A DNA stretch of 64,000 bases from Solenopsis invicta. Its lineage: Eukaryota; Arthropoda; Insecta; Hymenoptera; Formicidae. The stretch lies in contig NC_052676.1 in NCBI RefSeq assembly GCF_016802725.1, positions 6,155,433 through 6,219,432 on the forward strand. The letters are read 5' to 3'. Below the pieces are notes generated by a model. It was not told where the DNA came from, searched no databases, and saw nothing but the letters and a program-made list of their open reading frames with translations. Below, piece after piece: positions 62,001-64,000 of this stretch; the stretch's first letter is position 1, and every line of letters begins with the position of its first letter. The position numbers were made by a program, and so were the translations under genes.

Positions 62001-64000
62001 CCTTCCAGGCAACAAACCGTTCGTGCAGTTGCATATGTAGCCGCCCAGTCTATTTTGGCATTTACCTCCGTTGCAGATTCGAGGGTTCTCTTTACATTCG
62101 TCAACGTCCGCGCAAGTTCGCCCGTCCAGGTTCAAAGCATAACCAGTACTGTCTCACAAATAATAATGTATAATCTATACAGAGCACATTTCAATTTCGA
62201 TACATATGATCGTGTTATTTTTATGTTTGGTTGATAATTATAATCTTTTTAAGATTTTAATTAGTTTAACATGGATATGCATATAGAATGATGCAGATGA
62301 AAGAATTGGTTTTTGCTAATTGAAAATATTAATATTGTGTCGGTCATATTAGTCTTATAGTATGATCTTAATTACAATTTAATCACTTATTATTACAATA
62401 GTTAAAAAAAGTTTTATGAGCACAACGTAAATATAATGATAAATAGTCGATTAAATTGTAAATACGATTATATTGTAAAACTAAATATGATGGAAACAAC
62501 GATACCAATGTTTCCAATTTGCAAAAATCCGACATTTAATTGTAACGATACAGATAATAATTTTTCATATTATAGACTGATATAAGTACTTCAAAAATTT
62601 AAATATTTATAAATAATAATTCTGAAAGTTCTTATTCGTGCATTGAAAGAAAAGCTAATAATCCCGTACCGGCAGGAACAGGAGAAGCTGCCCGGCGTGT
62701 TCAGACAAATGTCCTCGCATCCACCGTTACCAACCGCGCATTCATTGATGTCCTCACAATGAGATCTAAGGCCCGTCTGTTGGTAGCCATCATCGCATAT
62801 ACATTGATAGGTACCCATCATATTCTCACAGACGCCATTTGAACATATACCGCTGGTTCTCGAGCACTCATCGATGTCCTTGCAAGATTGTTTGTCGGGT
62901 CCCAGCTCGTGTCCTGGAGGACACTGACAATTGAAGCTCCCTTCGGTATTGATGCAGGTGCCACCGCGACACAATCCTGGCGTCTCTTCGCACTCGTTTA
63001 TGTCTAGAATGTTTCGCATTACACTTTGATTTTTTTTTTAATTTAAAAAAGTTATCAATTTTTTTAATTAATTTGATTAAATTTAAATTAGAATTTTTAA
63101 TTGAAGTATTTATACTATACCCATGCAGATTTTCATGATGTCACTGCTACGATAGCCAGGATTGCAGTCGCACTGGAAATTACCAGGTGTGTTCCTGCAG
63201 GTGCCATTACCGCATACTCCACGCAAGATCTCACACTCGTCGATGTCTAAAAAATTCAAGTTCAGTTGAATAACTGATTTATCTATTCAGAACGTGTTAT
63301 TGAATGCCATTTTGATGATTAAAAAAATGGATGTTGAATTGGTCAAATAATTTAGAGATATCGTATAGTTCACTGAAATGATTTGATAACATTTTTATAG
63401 CTCTATGATTTATATTGTGTTATATTAAATTATTAATAATAATTTTTTAGCAGACAATTTAAGTCCGGAAGATATCAGTGCAACATTTATGTAAGATATA
63501 TATTTTTTATAATTTTTGTAATTCTGATTGGACTTCCAAACTTAAGAAAAAAGAATAATTATTGTCTTCGATCTGATTTTTTCGAATTATGAACTTTGAG
63601 ATTCTTCAAGAACACTACTTGCCATTGCACTTGATGCCATGCTCATCAAGCGCGAAACCTTGATTGCACCTGCAACTGTAACTGCCGATCGTGTTCTTGC
63701 ATCTACCGTTTAAACACATGCCCGGAAACTCAATGCACTCGTTGATATCGTGACGTTCAGTGAAGCCATCCCCACGTGGGCACAATTCGGCGTGGGCCTG
63801 CGTACCCATTTTAGGGCACAGTTCGCATTTATCGCTACCCCAAGCGCGGCCTACGGAACAGCAGCAGAGACTCTTAGAGAAATGGCCCTCTATGGGACTG
63901 GTGCATTGCCCATGACGATGGTCCAAGAAGCAAATTTCTTGCCTGGTGTCGATGCAAGTGGTGTCTGCAATTGGAATATTGAGAAAAATATGGGTGATGT
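50744..64000 (-). CDS. Fibrillin-like extracellular matrix protein, 3' part (5' end beyond the window)
   Basis: The exons, in gene order, are 63623-63964, 63121-63246, 62670-63003, 61982-62148, 61581-61909, 60862-61288, 59980-60333, 59203-59316, 58850-59008, 58560-58774, 57931-58288, 57696-57841, 57430-57538, 57084-57362, 56095-56520, 55635-55883, 55321-55524, 54615-54740, 54304-54543, 52953-53125, 51969-52163, 51748-51852, 51466-51618, 51188-51391 and 50744-50962. All phases agree, giving 1916 residues to the stop. There are about 32 calcium-binding EGF modules (D-I/V-D/N-E-C starts, then N-x-x-G-S-Y/F-x-C-x-C), most encoded in phase-1 exons. Five TB domains with a CCC triplet alternate with EGF runs, followed by a basic cleavage region and a fibrillin-type C-terminal domain. 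The architecture is that of fibrillin 1/2 rather than LTBP (many EGFs, C-terminal propeptide). The expected role is extracellular microfibrils. Two exon joints fall inside EGF modules at phase 2 or 0. Confidence 0.88.
51969..53125 (-). other. Last EGF modules of fibrillin split by a transposon-bearing intron
   Basis: Exon 52953-53125 ends in the middle of an EGF module (CEHGCQ), which is completed by exon 51969-52163 (NLMGTYRCGC) at phase 0. The 789-bp intron between them holds a copy of the dispersed repeat. The next module, spanning 51969-51852, has CLGSPCAFGC and lacks the calcium-binding D-x-D/N-E start. Confidence 0.75.
52600..52920 (+). repeat. Dispersed repeat with CCATATATGG, copy 3, in a fibrillin intron
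   Basis: It has gattaagcagcttaa, the perfect 18-bp palindrome at 52766-52783, cttgcatttccggtgc and gagctcgtggcgtaaccg in the same order as the copy at 39.6 kb (opposite strand). Sequence at 52290-52480 (gagttccgaac, ggttggaacttacgagg) may be another part of the same element. Confidence 0.65.
53126..54303. other. Large fibrillin intron
   Basis: It is the largest intron of the fibrillin part (1178 bp). It contains a plus-strand frame around 53800-54050 with RTQRSF and, one frame over, KKFRGSPVSELVQNGQF. This vaguely resembles the helix-turn-helix of insect DNA transposons but is too short and frameshifted to assign. Confidence 0.4.
55125..55215. repeat. AT-rich hairpin in a fibrillin intron
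   Basis: The arms gcaaacaatattttctaaac with tttttaatatttttt, and their inverse aaaaatattgtctgc, surround an ATTTTAT centre. It could form a long stem. No target duplication was identified. Confidence 0.5.
55321..55524 (-). other. Fibrillin TB domain 5
   Basis: A single phase-1 exon reads GYCFLRTIAGRCISRT, then AGCCCTMGAAWGPHCEICP and NELCLDKGF. The eight-cysteine pattern with the Cys-Cys-Cys triplet and a following Trp-Gly is diagnostic of TB/TGF-beta-binding-protein-like domains. Confidence 0.85.
55917..56000. repeat. TG/CG-interrupted microsatellite in a fibrillin intron
   Basis: A run of gtgtgtgcgtgtg type, with a pure gt tract at about 55970-55999. It is not coding: it lies between exons 55635-55883 and 56095-56520. 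Confidence 0.85.
57084..57362 (-). other. Fibrillin EGF module plus TB domain 4
   Basis: The exon starts DVDECVETRDIC (EGF) and continues CYDNYRGGQCTFPREGG, KHCCCTMGKAWGRHCEQCP. The TB domain is completed at the start of exon 56095-56520 (RMCPEGPG). Confidence 0.85.
58706..59008 (-). other. Fibrillin TB domain 3
   Basis: Exon 58850-59008 reads ACYLTYESGQCLNPM, LCCCSMGAAWGILCEKCPG. Its last cysteine is supplied by the next exon (EHEILCGLVPG, up to 58774). Confidence 0.85.
59441..59921. mobile_element. hAT-type non-autonomous element in a fibrillin intron
   Basis: The inverted ends are TAGAGTCCGAC and GTCAAACTCTA. The 8-base sequence ATTATAAT flanks both sides (59433-59440 and 59922-59929), as expected for a hAT target duplication. 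The interior has cggtttcggtttcgg-like motifs near both ends and no transposase frame. It is 481 bp long. Confidence 0.72.
60107..60333 (-). other. Fibrillin TB domain 2
   Basis: The first part of exon 59980-60333 reads LCFTGHEHGTGRPQC, ATCCCSIGTAWGNRCEECP and QLCPSGPG. A calcium-binding EGF module (DINECEEHENIC) follows in the same exon. Confidence 0.85.
60640..60710 (-). repeat. Dispersed repeat, partial copy 4, in a fibrillin intron
   Basis: On the minus strand it reads agctcgtggcgtgatcgttg, ctaagcgaatatg and gattgaagtagctaatggga, matching 52865-52920 and the region beyond it. The CCATATATGG part is absent. Confidence 0.6.
63623..63964 (-). other. Fibrillin TB domain 1 in the window, plus EGF module
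   Basis: The exon reads ICFLDHRHGQCTSPIEGH, SLCCCSVGRAWGSDKCELCP and ELCPRGDGF, then DINECIEFPGMC. It includes an R-G-D tripeptide just after the last TB cysteine. The donor after it is GC rather than GT. Confidence 0.85.

Noticed and set aside
1..64000. CRISPR arrays, operons, ribosome binding sites and bacterial features
   Set aside because: The sequence is clearly eukaryotic; no such structure was seen.

Overview
The window is eukaryotic, from an insect-like genome and most likely a hymenopteran such as an ant (inference). It is AT-rich with small multi-exon genes, GT-AG introns, TATA-box promoters, AATAAA signals and many short inverted-repeat DNA transposons of mariner, hAT and P type. 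All supported genes lie on the minus strand. Exon models were built by eye from splice sites, phase and comparison among paralogues; each completed model sums to a whole number of codons.

Region 1 (1-36.4 kb) is a tandem array of one gene family. Four complete seven-exon copies, here called A (2523-7202), B (9677-15289), C (17141-20676) and D (31146-36251), encode secreted cysteine-rich proteins of 327, 332, 314 and 317 residues. Each has a signal peptide and serial von Willebrand factor C-like modules. Every copy has a conserved TATA promoter about 50 bp before its ATG, and the first 60 bases of the window are the promoter of a fifth copy lying off the left edge. Introns and spacers differ by insertions: a palindromic mariner derivative in A, a 1.4 kb insertion carrying a very GC-rich trinucleotide array in B, and a hairpin element just upstream of promoter B. 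Copies A and D share an exactly identical 110 bp block over exon 3, which suggests gene conversion. The 10 kb spacer between C and D holds a possible relic of exon 2, and a 1.3 kb spacer block is duplicated beyond D.

Region 2 (36.8-50.6 kb) has no supported cellular gene. It holds repeats: a 311-314 bp tandem repeat, an AACGTT-rich terminal-inverted-repeat element with a second partial copy, a 5S rRNA-derived fragment, a dispersed repeat centred on the palindrome CCATATATGG, and a P-type transposon (48579-50310) with a perfect 8-bp target duplication, about 110-bp inverted repeats, a decayed transposase and two nested smaller elements.

Region 3 (50.6 kb to the right edge) is the 3' part of a fibrillin gene: 25 exons giving the C-terminal 1916 residues, with about 32 calcium-binding EGF modules, five TB (8-cysteine) domains and a C-terminal propeptide with a dense basic processing region. 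The 5' part lies beyond base 64000. Its introns carry a hAT-type element, a TG microsatellite and copies of the CCATATATGG repeat, and one intron has a GC-AG boundary.

The array products and fibrillin are both extracellular and disulfide-rich, but nothing in the sequence ties them functionally.
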